Virus record (IMG/VR): IMGVR_UViG_3300022674_000053
Coordinates: 1 to 21,623 of that record
Origin: a virus
DNA length: 21,623 nucleotides
Reading direction: 5' to 3' (one strand)
Shown one piece after another: positions 7,251 to 14,370 of this stretch (position 1 is its first letter; each line of letters opens with the position of its first letter). Both the position numbers and the translations under genes were made by a program. Below the pieces are notes generated by a model that worked only from the letters and a program-made list of their open reading frames with translations, had not been told where the DNA came from and made no database searches.

Positions 7251-7823
7251 ATGAATTACAAAGAGAAAGTTATAAAAATATTAGAAGCGAATATGTCTGA
7301 AAGGGGGTTTAAACTCTGGAAGGGTATCAATCAAATACTTCCAGATATATGGGATAAACCAACATCATCAACTGGTAAATACCATAAGAAGCAAAACGGC
7401 GATGTTCCAAATATTTCGGAACATGTTTATCAAATGTTATATGCAGCAGTTAAGACTTTGAGAATGTTTAATGCAACTCCAAAGACACCTGATGCAGATA
7501 AAATTTTAATGGCTGTTGCTTTACATGATTCATTAAAATATGGAAATATGGGCACAAGAAAACATACAGATAAACAGCATGATAAACTTGCTGCTGATAT
7601 GATAGCTTCTAATAGAGATACATTTTCAAAATTATTTTCTGATGACCAATTACATACTTTAGAGGAAGCTGTAAGGTTTCATTCTGGACAATGGAGTACA
7701 GATATTCCAAAGAATGAAAAATTTGAATGGTCTAAATCTGAATTAAAAACGGAAACATTTTTTGTTCATTTATTAGACATGTTTAGCACTGCAGATTTAA
7801 TTCAAACAGATGTGAGGGAATAA
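7251..7823 (+). CDS. HD-domain phosphohydrolase (190 aa)
   Basis: HD-superfamily metal ligands are visible in order: His58 in SEHVYQMLYAAVKTL, the His92-Asp93 doublet in ALHDSLKYG, a following His near 110 (KQHDKLAADMI), a His in VRFHSGQW near 143, and an Asp in the LLDMFSTADLI helix near 175-183. HD proteins cleave phosphate esters, including nucleotides, cyclic nucleotides and alarmones; the substrate cannot be read from sequence. AAAGGAAG precedes the start. It lies between the lysis-like genes and the tail genes in one unit, with a 2-bp gap to the next gene, so it is probably made late. Similar HD genes occur in other large phages. Confidence 0.8.
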   Translation: MNYKEKVIKILEANMSERGFKLWKGINQILPDIWDKPTSSTGKYHKKQNGDVPNISEHVYQMLYAAVKTLRMFNATPKTPDADKILMAVALHDSLKYGNMGTRKHTDKQHDKLAADMIASNRDTFSKLFSDDQLHTLEEAVRFHSGQWSTDIPKNEKFEWSKSELKTETFFVHLLDMFSTADLIQTDVRE

Positions 7824-7825
7824 GT

Positions 7826-8539
7826 ATGTCATGTGGTCTTTCGGATTCACTTGATTCGACTATTGTTGTTCCAGAATTACAACTATGGTCTAATCGCTTC
7901 GTATTGAGTTCAAGTGTAAATAAATACGAAGTACCCTATCCGTTTTATGATCTCACCCACTGTTATCCCGTAGGTTCTTTTATTAGCATGTTATTCGATG
8001 ATGATTATGCGTATGATTATTACGAATATCTATATGCTGAAAAAACTGATAGATTATCGTGGCCATGGGTTGTCAGACAACGGTTATTGATATATCCGAG
8101 GTCCGCTAAATATATGATTATCAATAATCAAACAGGCGAGAATCTATTCAGGTTACAACAAGATGATTTTACAATGCTTGATGCACTCTTAGCGTTTCGT
8201 ATTGCTACGTTCGATTCAACTGCATCTGATACAACATCTGTTGTTCTAATCGACGATTCAAGTAGCCCTGTGGCTGTTTCATTTGATTCTACATCAGGTA
8301 TAACAACTATAATTGCGAGCTTGGATACATTGAATACTGAACTCTCAAAGTTAATATTTGTTTTCTTGGATTTATGTTTGAATCAAAATACTTCAAATTA
8401 TGATACGACAGTTCCTATATCTACCAGTCATGCGTTACAGACTATATATGAATTGTACGTCATTGATAAATACTTTGATGTTGTTTCGGCGCGACTTACA
8501 GATGTTGCGCCATACTGTCCTATTAGGGGAGAAGAATAA
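7826..8539 (+). CDS. Probable tail/baseplate protein, unknown family (237 aa)
   Basis: The protein has an acidic, Asp/Ser/Thr-rich composition with a Tyr-rich segment (DDDYAYDYYEYLYAEKTD, about 58-75), followed by WPWVVRQRLLIYP. The second half contains several FDST repeats also seen in the next gene. It has no membrane span or catalytic motif. Its stop codon is directly followed by the TTG start of the 986-residue baseplate protein, suggesting tight coupling and assembly together. GAGGGA lies just before ATG 7826. A baseplate wedge or tail-completion role is inference from position and composition. Confidence 0.65.
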   Translation: MSCGLSDSLDSTIVVPELQLWSNRFVLSSSVNKYEVPYPFYDLTHCYPVGSFISMLFDDDYAYDYYEYLYAEKTDRLSWPWVVRQRLLIYPRSAKYMIINNQTGENLFRLQQDDFTMLDALLAFRIATFDSTASDTTSVVLIDDSSSPVAVSFDSTSGITTIIASLDTLNTELSKLIFVFLDLCLNQNTSNYDTTVPISTSHALQTIYELYVIDKYFDVVSARLTDVAPYCPIRGEE

Positions 8540-11500
8540 TTGGCTGATAATAGTATATTAGAACTTTTTTGGAAACTTTTCGAGATTGCAGGTGGTGGGT
8601 CCGATGATGATATAACGAAAGTTCTAGATTCGATAGTTAAATCAGACAGAGCAAAATTAGATCAATATTTTACAGACGCCATTGATCAGATTGCATTTGA
8701 TACTCAGGATTGGAAACGTCTAAGAGAATTTTTGATTGATTTATTTTCATCACATAGGGCTTTAATCACAAACAGTGCTGGAATCTCTGATCCACATCTA
8801 TTATCAAATGATGATCTTGATGAATTGTTTAGAAGCTTTGGATTTACTGAATCTGTAAGTTTAAAAAATTATGACAACAATCCGTTGGAAAATAAAGTTC
8901 AATTATTCCTTGACCTTGTTAATTTATATAAAATAAAAGGAACACCACGATCAATTCTTGAAGTCCTACAGTATTATGGTATTCCTGAATTAGATATATT
9001 TGAATTTTGGCTACAGAAAGAAGATCCAACCAAGCTAATATTTAAAGGAGATGTTATTGTTGGAACATCTGTAGATCCATCGTCTGTATATTTACCTTAT
9101 GATTTATTGACAGAAGGCGATCCACATTGGATGATGAGTGAAAATCAGATATTACATCTTGATGCTCTTAATAAAATTAATCTTCCATCTAAGTCTCCTT
9201 ATTTTGCTGTTCAACCTGTTGTTGAAGTTGGTATTGAAAATTCACTTCTTGTAAGAAAGGTTCAAGATCAATATTTTGAATGGGATGATACTGGCGATCT
9301 TCCTCCACAGGATGCAGAGATTTCATTGCTTGGAGTCACTGTTTCATTATTAGAATTATATTTATTGACTCTATATTCATTCCAAAAGGATTATGATGTT
9401 GGATCTGAAATTGGAAGGTTTACATGTTATGATGGAACCAATACAGATTCTACAGAAATACTTCAAGAGTATCAAGACATAATTTCTCCTCCAATAACAA
9501 GAGATAATAAAGATGCTAAATGGGCACAATATATAGATTTATTTACAAGAGAAAGAGAAGAACATTTCTTATATAATTATCCTGGCGCAGTTAATAATGC
9601 TGCTGAAGTTGCTCTTAATGACATTAATCCTGCATTGATTCCAGAGATGGAAGCTCTTACATCAAACAATACTGTTATATTACAATCATTGTTAAAAGAC
9701 CTTGCTCTATGGGTAAGAAATAATATTGGTTATGGTTTTGTAAATCTTGGTTATATATTCTTTGGTTTAAATCAATTGTTTGAAGATTTAAAACCTGTTA
9801 TCAATTTCTTTAAACCATATCGTGCAAGATTGATTGTTTTAGAATTGATTCAGTTTAATAATATTTTATCTGAAAGTATTCCAATTGAAGATTCTTTTTC
9901 AATGGATATTGATACAGAATTTATGGATGTGCTTACAGCATCAACTTCTGATTGTTGGGATGGAACATCCTTATTGTGTCTTGATTCTACATCTCCAGCA
10001 TATACTACACAAAGAGATACATATGATTGTGATTCATTTTTTGATATTGGTGCTGTTGATGATGATATTTGTAGACCTATAGAAATACATGTTGATCAAT
10101 ATGACTATGACACCTTCAGATGTCCTACAGCACCATGTCCAGACTGTATTGATACATCGACATCACAATATGAAAATCAACGTATATTTGGCGATATGAG
10201 GTGTAGTGCAGATGAAGTTCCTTATTGGCTAGATGGAACTTCAAGAGTTATTTCTATACCTGTAGAGCAATATGTTGATGCAACAACAACGATTTCAACA
10301 ACTATAGATTATACTGAATCTGCATTTATACAAATACCTACATATTGTCCAACATGGGACTGGAAACTTGATCCAAACTATGTTGCTCCTGATGGAACAA
10401 CGATTCTTTGGGTCACAACATATCCTGATAGAATGGATTGTACGGCTACTATAGATTGTACGGCGGTTGTTCCATTGACCTGTGATAATGTTCCATATGT
10501 ATTTTCAGAAAATGTTTATGATACATTTGAAAAGATTGAGAATTTAGAAATTGGTACCGAAGAAATAACTGTTGTGTTTGACGTACCTCTTACTAATGAT
10601 AACTATCTTGTTAATGTAAATTTATTTAATAATTCTACAGATTCATATAAATCAATGTATGGTATTATTATTTCTGATAAAACAACAAATGGTTTTACTG
10701 TTAAATTCTCAAGTCCTCTTGATAGCGTTAATTATAAATTATCTTGGAGTGTAAATCCAAATGCGACTATTCGTAATTCTGATAATTTAACTATGGGCCA
10801 GGATACATATAGAGTTGATTTTGATTCTACTTCTGTAACTAATATACAAAATTATTCTGTTGCTACGGCTATAGTAAATGAAATTGATTCCGATCCTTCA
10901 ATCTATAATTTTGTTATATCAGAAAAAGATAGCTCGGGATTTGAAATTCAACTATCTGGTTTTATTGATTCTACTAATTATGATTTAGAGTGGAGTGTTT
11001 ATGCTAACAATGATAGTACATCATCTAGTTCAACTGGTTTAATTAATATACCAATACTTAGTTCGAGTGAAGATATATTTGAAGTTGAATTTGGACCTGG
11101 AGATTTACAAGAAAATGATAAATATAGTCTTGCATTATCAATTGTTAATACAGTAGATACAAATCCATCTGTTTATTCATACCTTGTAACTAAGAAAAAC
11201 AATACAGATTTTTCTGTTAAATTTTCTGGTGTTATGGATTCAACAAATTATTATCTATCTTGGCATGTAACGAATAGAGCAGAAGAAGAATATTTAACTA
11301 GACAAGAGAGTGGTTTCCGTCTGTTTGATACTATGGGTAGATTTGATTGTACACATGGATTTGATATGGTTGAAATATATTTAGAATCTGTTACACAAGA
11401 TGGTGTTATTATTCAAGAAGATACCAATGGAAATGGGTGGATTCTACAAGAAGCAGCTATTGACGAAGGTGTTGATGATTATGGTCTTCTTTGGGAATAA
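8540..11500 (+). CDS. Baseplate protein with P2 gpI-like region and C-terminal repeats (986 aa)
   Basis: Residues about 117-158 (LFLDLVNLYKIKGTPRSILE, followed by VLQYYGI) match the signature of P2 gpI-like baseplate proteins, in which an LY-x-KGT-x(5)-VL-x-x-YG segment packs the baseplate wedge. The middle, roughly 470-560, is Cys- and Asp-rich with CPTAPCPDC. The C-terminal third carries three tandem beta modules (about 670-742, 753-824 and 841-915), each ending in a DS-x-NY-x-LSW or ESW-like strand (SVNYKLSW, STNYDLEW, STNYYLSW). Such modules resemble the H-type lectin-like repeats in tail proteins. P2 gpI is about 180 residues, so this is a large fused version that may carry fibre-binding or host-binding modules. 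TTG is the start: it abuts the upstream TAA, and GGGGAGAAGAA is correctly spaced. Confidence 0.75.
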   Translation: MADNSILELFWKLFEIAGGGSDDDITKVLDSIVKSDRAKLDQYFTDAIDQIAFDTQDWKRLREFLIDLFSSHRALITNSAGISDPHLLSNDDLDELFRSFGFTESVSLKNYDNNPLENKVQLFLDLVNLYKIKGTPRSILEVLQYYGIPELDIFEFWLQKEDPTKLIFKGDVIVGTSVDPSSVYLPYDLLTEGDPHWMMSENQILHLDALNKINLPSKSPYFAVQPVVEVGIENSLLVRKVQDQYFEWDDTGDLPPQDAEISLLGVTVSLLELYLLTLYSFQKDYDVGSEIGRFTCYDGTNTDSTEILQEYQDIISPPITRDNKDAKWAQYIDLFTREREEHFLYNYPGAVNNAAEVALNDINPALIPEMEALTSNNTVILQSLLKDLALWVRNNIGYGFVNLGYIFFGLNQLFEDLKPVINFFKPYRARLIVLELIQFNNILSESIPIEDSFSMDIDTEFMDVLTASTSDCWDGTSLLCLDSTSPAYTTQRDTYDCDSFFDIGAVDDDICRPIEIHVDQYDYDTFRCPTAPCPDCIDTSTSQYENQRIFGDMRCSADEVPYWLDGTSRVISIPVEQYVDATTTISTTIDYTESAFIQIPTYCPTWDWKLDPNYVAPDGTTILWVTTYPDRMDCTATIDCTAVVPLTCDNVPYVFSENVYDTFEKIENLEIGTEEITVVFDVPLTNDNYLVNVNLFNNSTDSYKSMYGIIISDKTTNGFTVKFSSPLDSVNYKLSWSVNPNATIRNSDNLTMGQDTYRVDFDSTSVTNIQNYSVATAIVNEIDSDPSIYNFVISEKDSSGFEIQLSGFIDSTNYDLEWSVYANNDSTSSSSTGLINIPILSSSEDIFEVEFGPGDLQENDKYSLALSIVNTVDTNPSVYSYLVTKKNNTDFSVKFSGVMDSTNYYLSWHVTNRAEEEYLTRQESGFRLFDTMGRFDCTHGFDMVEIYLESVTQDGVIIQEDTNGNGWILQEAAIDEGVDDYGLLWE

Positions 11501-11598
11501 TAAAGATTCTAACTTGCCCCTTATATGCCCCGCAAAGTTTGTGAACCCTTACCATCAGTTTATTTCCCGATGTGCATGTTAGGTCGATGTCTCTGACA
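11501..11598 (+). other. Intergenic gap after baseplate gene
   Basis: About 100 bp with no convincing gene or U-tailed terminator. The only structure seen is the 13-bp palindrome ATGTCTCTGACAT at 11587-11599, abutting the promoter motif. Confidence 0.5.
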
Positions 11599-11616
11599 TT
11601 TAGAACAAATTACAAA
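11599..11616 (+). promoter_or_regulatory. Late-type promoter, extended motif copy 2
   Basis: TTTAGAACAAATTACAAA matches the other copies at the TTTAGAACAA block and has TACAAA in place of TATAAA. It lies 29 bp before the start at 11646. An in-frame ATG at 11616 lies inside the core and would be upstream of transcription start, which supports 11646 as the real start. Confidence 0.65.
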
Positions 11617-11645
11617 TGTTAAATTCATCGTTGGAGGTTTCATGT

Positions 11646-12560
11646 ATGTCGTATAAATCAGAGATACTTAAGTTAGCGGAAACAACCGCGCTCACGAACA
11701 AAGAGATTGCAAAGATTGTTGGTTGTTCTCCGAAAACTGTTACTCGGTATGCAGGTTCATTTGTATCACGATCACAAAGCAAAGCACAACTAGACGAATC
11801 CTCATGGGAGATTCAAAAAACTGTTTTACTTCCAGATATTCATTATCCACATTATGAAGAAAGGGTAATGAATGCTATTAATGAATTTATTTGGGATTAT
11901 GAACCAGATGAATTGTGTTATATGGGAGATCAAGTATCTTTAGATTGTATTTCAGGTTGGAATAAAAGAAAACCCTTATTAAAAGAAGGGCAAAGATTAT
12001 TAGAAGATTATGATGGTTTCGATTATCATGTATTAAAAACTCACGAAGAATATACTAAAGAAGATTGTCGAAGAACATTCATGATTGGTAATCATGAACA
12101 AAGAGTTAAATGGTACTGTGAAGAACATCCTGAACTTGAAGGAATGATCGATCTTGACAGACATTTACAACTTCAAGAACGTGGTTACAGAATTATTGAT
12201 TTCAATGAGATTCACAAAATTGGAAAGCTTAATGTTATTCATGGTTTCTATTGGAATAAATATCACGCTGCAAAAACACTAGATGCATTTGAAGGAAATG
12301 TTGCATATGCACATGTTCATAATCCTCAAATGTATGCAAAAGTTTCCCCAGTTGACCAAAAAGGTTATCACACCGCAACATCACTTCCTTGTATTTGTAA
12401 TATCAAACCAGACTATAAAAAGAACGCTCCAAACTTTTGGATTAATGGTTTTGGTATTGTTGAACATTTACCAGCTACAGGTTTCTTTAATTTATATACC
12501 ATTATTATCATTGAAGGTTCTTTTATGTATAATGGAAAGTATTACGGAAAAGATATCTAA
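11646..12560 (+). CDS. HTH-metallophosphoesterase protein (304 aa)
   Basis: Residues 14-36 (LTNKEIAKIVGCSPKTVTRY) form a helix-turn-helix of the terminase-small or resolvase type. Residues 58-230 carry calcineurin-like metallophosphoesterase motifs in order: D64-x-H66 (LLPDIHYP), G94-D95 (MGDQ), G148-N149-H150-E151 (IGNHEQR), H199 (IHGFYW) and H223-x-H225 (AHVHNPQ). These bind two metals and cleave phosphomonoesters or diesters, including nucleic acids in Mre11/SbcD-type members. The HTH suggests DNA-guided action, for example a repair, packaging or anti-host nuclease, but the substrate is unknown. GGAGG at 11632-11636 fits ATG 11646. It is a single-gene unit with its own late-type promoter. 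It converges on a leftward unit that ends at the terminator at 12563-12610. Confidence 0.85.
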   Translation: MSYKSEILKLAETTALTNKEIAKIVGCSPKTVTRYAGSFVSRSQSKAQLDESSWEIQKTVLLPDIHYPHYEERVMNAINEFIWDYEPDELCYMGDQVSLDCISGWNKRKPLLKEGQRLLEDYDGFDYHVLKTHEEYTKEDCRRTFMIGNHEQRVKWYCEEHPELEGMIDLDRHLQLQERGYRIIDFNEIHKIGKLNVIHGFYWNKYHAAKTLDAFEGNVAYAHVHNPQMYAKVSPVDQKGYHTATSLPCICNIKPDYKKNAPNFWINGFGIVEHLPATGFFNLYTIIIIEGSFMYNGKYYGKDI

Positions 12561-12562
12561 GC

Positions 12563-12610
12563 AAAAAAATCAGGGGGGAGGACGAGGCCGTGTCCAACTT
12601 CCCCCCTGAT
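12563..12610 (-). terminator. Strong minus-strand rho-independent terminator
   Basis: Read leftward, an 11-12-bp stem (ATCAGGGGGGA paired with TTCCCCCCTGAT) encloses a loop with its own GGAC/GTCC pairing, and the stem runs directly into seven T residues and GC. On the plus strand the A-tract lies before the stem and no T-run follows, so efficient termination is expected only leftward. Confidence 0.8.
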
Positions 12611-12790
12611 CGTGAGCGGTATGCTTCCACCTTTGCCGCACATACTCTAATTCGGGATGGCATTAACCCAATCAGGACTCACATAAGTAATTTGGTAGGG
12701 GTCATCACTATCGGGATAGAGGTCGAGGATGACCGCCCCGAAAACTCCCACCGACATGTGCCTACCAAAAACTATTCCACCGGACCTTGA
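12571..12790. other. GC-rich, inverted-repeat island at end of minus unit
   Basis: By my count about 52% G+C over 180 bp, clearly above the flanking AT-rich genes. Nested inverted repeats: TTTGGTAGG (12691-12699) with CCTACCAAA (12761-12769); GGTCATC (12700-12706) with GATGACC (12728-12734); CTAT/ATAG around CGGG (12708-12719); GTGAG (12612-12616) with CTCAC (12679-12683). It could fold as a multi-branched RNA on either strand; a leftward transcript ending at the terminator is more likely. It overlaps the possible 36-codon gene. Confidence 0.45.
12647..12757 (-). CDS. Possible small phage protein (36 aa) with SPDWV motif
   Basis: An ATG at 12757 opens a 36-codon frame ending in TAG at 12647. 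The product (MSVGVFGAVILDLYPDSDDP, then a YVSPDWVNAIPN tail) reads like the end of small SH3-like phage proteins that finish with a Val-Ser-Pro-Asp-Trp-Val strand. This is recollection of a family shape, not a database match. It starts 14 bp downstream of the 89-residue zinc-knuckle gene on the same strand and lies before the terminator. The start signal is weak: GGTAGG only 3 bp from ATG, inside a 9-bp stem. After the amber codon the same frame stays open for another 30 codons. A plus-strand GTG frame covers the same DNA, so strand is not certain. Confidence 0.45.
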   Translation of the reverse strand: MSVGVFGAVILDLYPDSDDPYQITYVSPDWVNAIPN

Positions 12791-13041
12791 AGATCACATC
12801 TGCAAGTAGGATTTCTACATATAAAACCTTTATTCGGCCTCGGTGAACGAAAACACGTTTCACTATTGATGTCCCAACCACAGTTCCAACAGTGATTGAT
12901 GTACGGTTTCTGCTCCGGTGCCAATTCTTCATGACCACACAAACATTCCCATTCACCCGGAAAAATTTCAAAAGGAACACAATTACAATCCGGGCATTCA
13001 TAAACTGGGGATGAAGCGTCATTCGATTTAAACAAATCCAT
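12772..13041 (-). CDS. Cys-rich zinc-knuckle protein (89 aa)
   Basis: Cys pairs occur at C16/C19 (ECPDCNC), C33/C35 (ECLCG), C51/C54 (CWNCGW) and C75/C80/C82 (CRNPTCRC). They are spaced like one or two rubredoxin-like or zinc-ribbon knuckles. There is no catalytic motif. Such short proteins can bind nucleic acid or act as transcription or host-takeover adaptors, but no target is visible. AAAGGAGA lies 7 bp before the start on the minus strand. It is second in the leftward unit, 12 bp after the 80-residue Cys-rich gene. A longer overlapping frame on the same strand (13022-12762) is out of phase and lacks a site. Confidence 0.7.
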   Translation of the reverse strand: MDLFKSNDASSPVYECPDCNCVPFEIFPGEWECLCGHEELAPEQKPYINHCWNCGWDINSETCFRSPRPNKGFICRNPTCRCDLQGPVE

Positions 13042-13053
13042 GTTAATCTCCTT

Positions 13054-13296
13054 TCAATAAAGTGAGTATCTCTTTCGGCGCATTAGTTTTTCTTTTCTCG
13101 CCTTCTTTATATATAAACGTATTTCATCACAAGATGCATCATCACAAGTCATCTTGATCAAACACGTTGAACATGGACATGGGTGACCATTTATTTTATG
13201 TGGCATTCCACACATGAACTTTTCATCGATAAACTGAAAAGTACAACACCCAGTACATATATCCTTTCTGATTTCTTTGACTTTTTTTATATTCAT
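13054..13296 (-). CDS. Small Cys-rich protein (80 aa)
   Basis: Nine Cys in 80 residues: C14/C17/C18 (CTGCC), C29, C40/C42/C45 (CPCSTC), C51 and C56. The central HPCPCSTCLIKMTCDDASC block looks like a metal-binding knuckle seen in small proteins of large phages. The C-terminus (KKARKEKLMRRKRYSLY) is strongly basic and may bind nucleic acid. It is the first gene of the leftward unit, preceded by GGAGA and by the shared 14-bp element at 13334-13347. The function is unknown. Confidence 0.7.
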   Translation of the reverse strand: MNIKKVKEIRKDICTGCCTFQFIDEKFMCGMPHKINGHPCPCSTCLIKMTCDDASCDEIRLYIKKARKEKLMRRKRYSLY

Positions 13297-13333
13297 AGTT
13301 CTCCAAAAGGTTAATGGTTTAGTTCTTTCATTG

Positions 13334-13347
13334 ATTTATATATATAG
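13334..13347 (-). promoter_or_regulatory. Shared minus-strand promoter element, copy 1
   Basis: On the minus strand this reads CTATATATATAAAT, identical over 14 bp to the element at 20224-20237. Both stand about 40 bp before the first start codon of a leftward unit (37 and 41 bp). A TTGTAT at a spacing of about 16 bp is visible here as a possible -35, so sigma70-like (early or middle) use is possible. Confidence 0.5.
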
Positions 13348-13364
13348 TTAGAACATATTAATAC
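13348..13364 (+). promoter_or_regulatory. Possible variant of the extended late motif
   Basis: TTAGAACATATTAATAC keeps TTAGAACA and the following AT but has TAATAC where the strong copies have TATAAA. It begins at the base next to the minus-strand element, giving a back-to-back arrangement, and lies 82 bp before the start at 13447. Confidence 0.4.
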
Positions 13365-13389
13365 AAGCGCATGTCTACATGAAATCCAA

Positions 13390-13428
13390 ACAGACTTTAA
13401 ACAAAATCGAGGTCTTAGTCTGTGACCT
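13390..13428 (+). promoter_or_regulatory. Overlapping hairpins in a 5' leader
   Basis: ACAGACT (13390-13396) can pair with AGTCTGT (13417-13423), and AGGTC (13410-13414) can pair with GACCT (13424-13428). The two pairings interlock and cannot both form simply. The second ends 3 bp before the AAAAGGAG site of the 13447 gene. Candidate leader structure; no regulator is identified. Confidence 0.3.
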
Positions 13429-13446
13429 GTAAAAGGAGACATAGTC

Positions 13447-14265
13447 ATGACATATAAAGATCAATTCGTCGTTGAAGTAAAAGTAGATGGACAAATTCTG
13501 CGTGTGAGAGATGGAGCAGTTTACCTACCTTATGGATGTGAATATTCAATCCTTCTCAAAAATCTTAATTCCAAAAGAGCTTCCGTCAATGTAACAATTG
13601 ATGGTGAAGATGTTTTGGATAACAAATCATTAATTATATTCCCACTAGTTACTCACGAATTAAAAGGTTATTTGAAAGATACGGTTGCAAGAAATCGTTT
13701 CCGTTTTATTCAAAAAACAAAACAAATTCAAGAGCATAGGGGCGATAAAGTTGATGATGGTTTATTAAGAGTTGAATTTGCATTTGAAGCTCCTAAACCT
13801 GAACCTGTTATCAAAAAGATCATTAAAGAGGTTCACGAACATCACCATCATCACCATGATTATTGGCCAAGATTCACTTATTATAATAGTAATAATGATT
13901 GGTCATATAATTCAAATGATATTGTTGGTGCTGCACATTTCGCATGTAATACAACAAGGGGAATGTCAAGTTCAGCTCCCGGAGTTGAAAGTTTGGGAGT
14001 TTCTGGTGATTTAAATGCTCCTTTGGCAGACGAAGGAATAACTGTTAAAGGAAATCAAATCCATGAGCAATATCATTATTCATCTATTGGTCAATTGGAA
14101 GAAGCATCTGTGATTGTAATCGCTTTAAAGGGAGTTCATCAAAGTCACGGCGTTTCAGTACAAGAACCAATAACTGTATCAAGGAAACTGACCTGTTCTT
14201 CATGTGGAACAAAGTCAAAATCATCATATAAATTTTGTCCTAATTGTGGGACATTTTTAGAGTAA
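13447..14265 (+). CDS. Virion-associated-type protein with polyHis run and C-terminal zinc ribbon (272 aa)
   Basis: Residues 5-115 form a beta domain (FVVEVKVDGQILRVRDGAVY, SKRASVNVTIDGEDVLDNKS). Its layout resembles uncharacterised proteins of large phages and bacteria that carry a VSVDGLSVLDGK-type strand; that is memory, not a search. Residues 130-137 contain His-Glu followed by six His (HEHHHHHHD), and residues 138-235 are Asn/Tyr/Ser/Gly-rich and likely flexible. A zinc ribbon with C250-x2-C253 and C264-x2-C267 (CSSCGTKSKSSYKFCPNCG) ends the protein. The metal-binding run and ribbon suggest metal-dependent assembly or protein contacts. AAAAGGAG lies 8 bp before the start. The 182-bp stretch after its stop holds the late promoter at 14319. 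Confidence 0.7.
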   Translation: MTYKDQFVVEVKVDGQILRVRDGAVYLPYGCEYSILLKNLNSKRASVNVTIDGEDVLDNKSLIIFPLVTHELKGYLKDTVARNRFRFIQKTKQIQEHRGDKVDDGLLRVEFAFEAPKPEPVIKKIIKEVHEHHHHHHDYWPRFTYYNSNNDWSYNSNDIVGAAHFACNTTRGMSSSAPGVESLGVSGDLNAPLADEGITVKGNQIHEQYHYSSIGQLEEASVIVIALKGVHQSHGVSVQEPITVSRKLTCSSCGTKSKSSYKFCPNCGTFLE

Positions 14266-14318
14266 TATAACAAACATGTAGATATGTCGCTTGTATTTTT
14301 TACCGATTGCTGTCAACT

Positions 14319-14338
14319 TTTAGAACAAATTATAAATA
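14319..14338 (+). promoter_or_regulatory. Late-type promoter, extended motif copy 3 with exact TATAAATA
   Basis: TTTAGAACAAATTATAAATA combines the shared TTTAGAACAA block with a perfect T4-type late core (14331-14338). It lies 32 bp before ATG 14371 and would drive the structural protein and tail sheath genes. Confidence 0.75.
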
Positions 14339-14370
14339 TAAACTACCTGTTATCTTGGAAGGAAAAAAGC

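Noticed and set aside
11400-11582. Plus-strand 60-codon frame at the end of the baseplate gene
   Set aside because: It overlaps coding sequence for most of its length in another frame and has no ribosome-binding site.
12612-12770. A tRNA gene in the GC-rich island
   Set aside because: No acceptor stem with a properly spaced T-arm (GTTCRANYC) and anticodon arm could be placed on either strand.
12590-12790. Plus-strand 66-codon GTG frame
   Set aside because: Its apparent Shine-Dalgarno GGGGGAGG is part of the minus-strand terminator stem. It has GC-rich third positions unlike neighbouring genes and overlaps a confirmed minus-strand gene and the better 36-codon frame. Not fully excluded.
12762-13022. 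Second minus-strand frame overlapping the 89-residue zinc-knuckle gene
   Set aside because: It is out of phase with the Cys-knuckle gene, has no ribosome-binding site and shows no family-like pattern.
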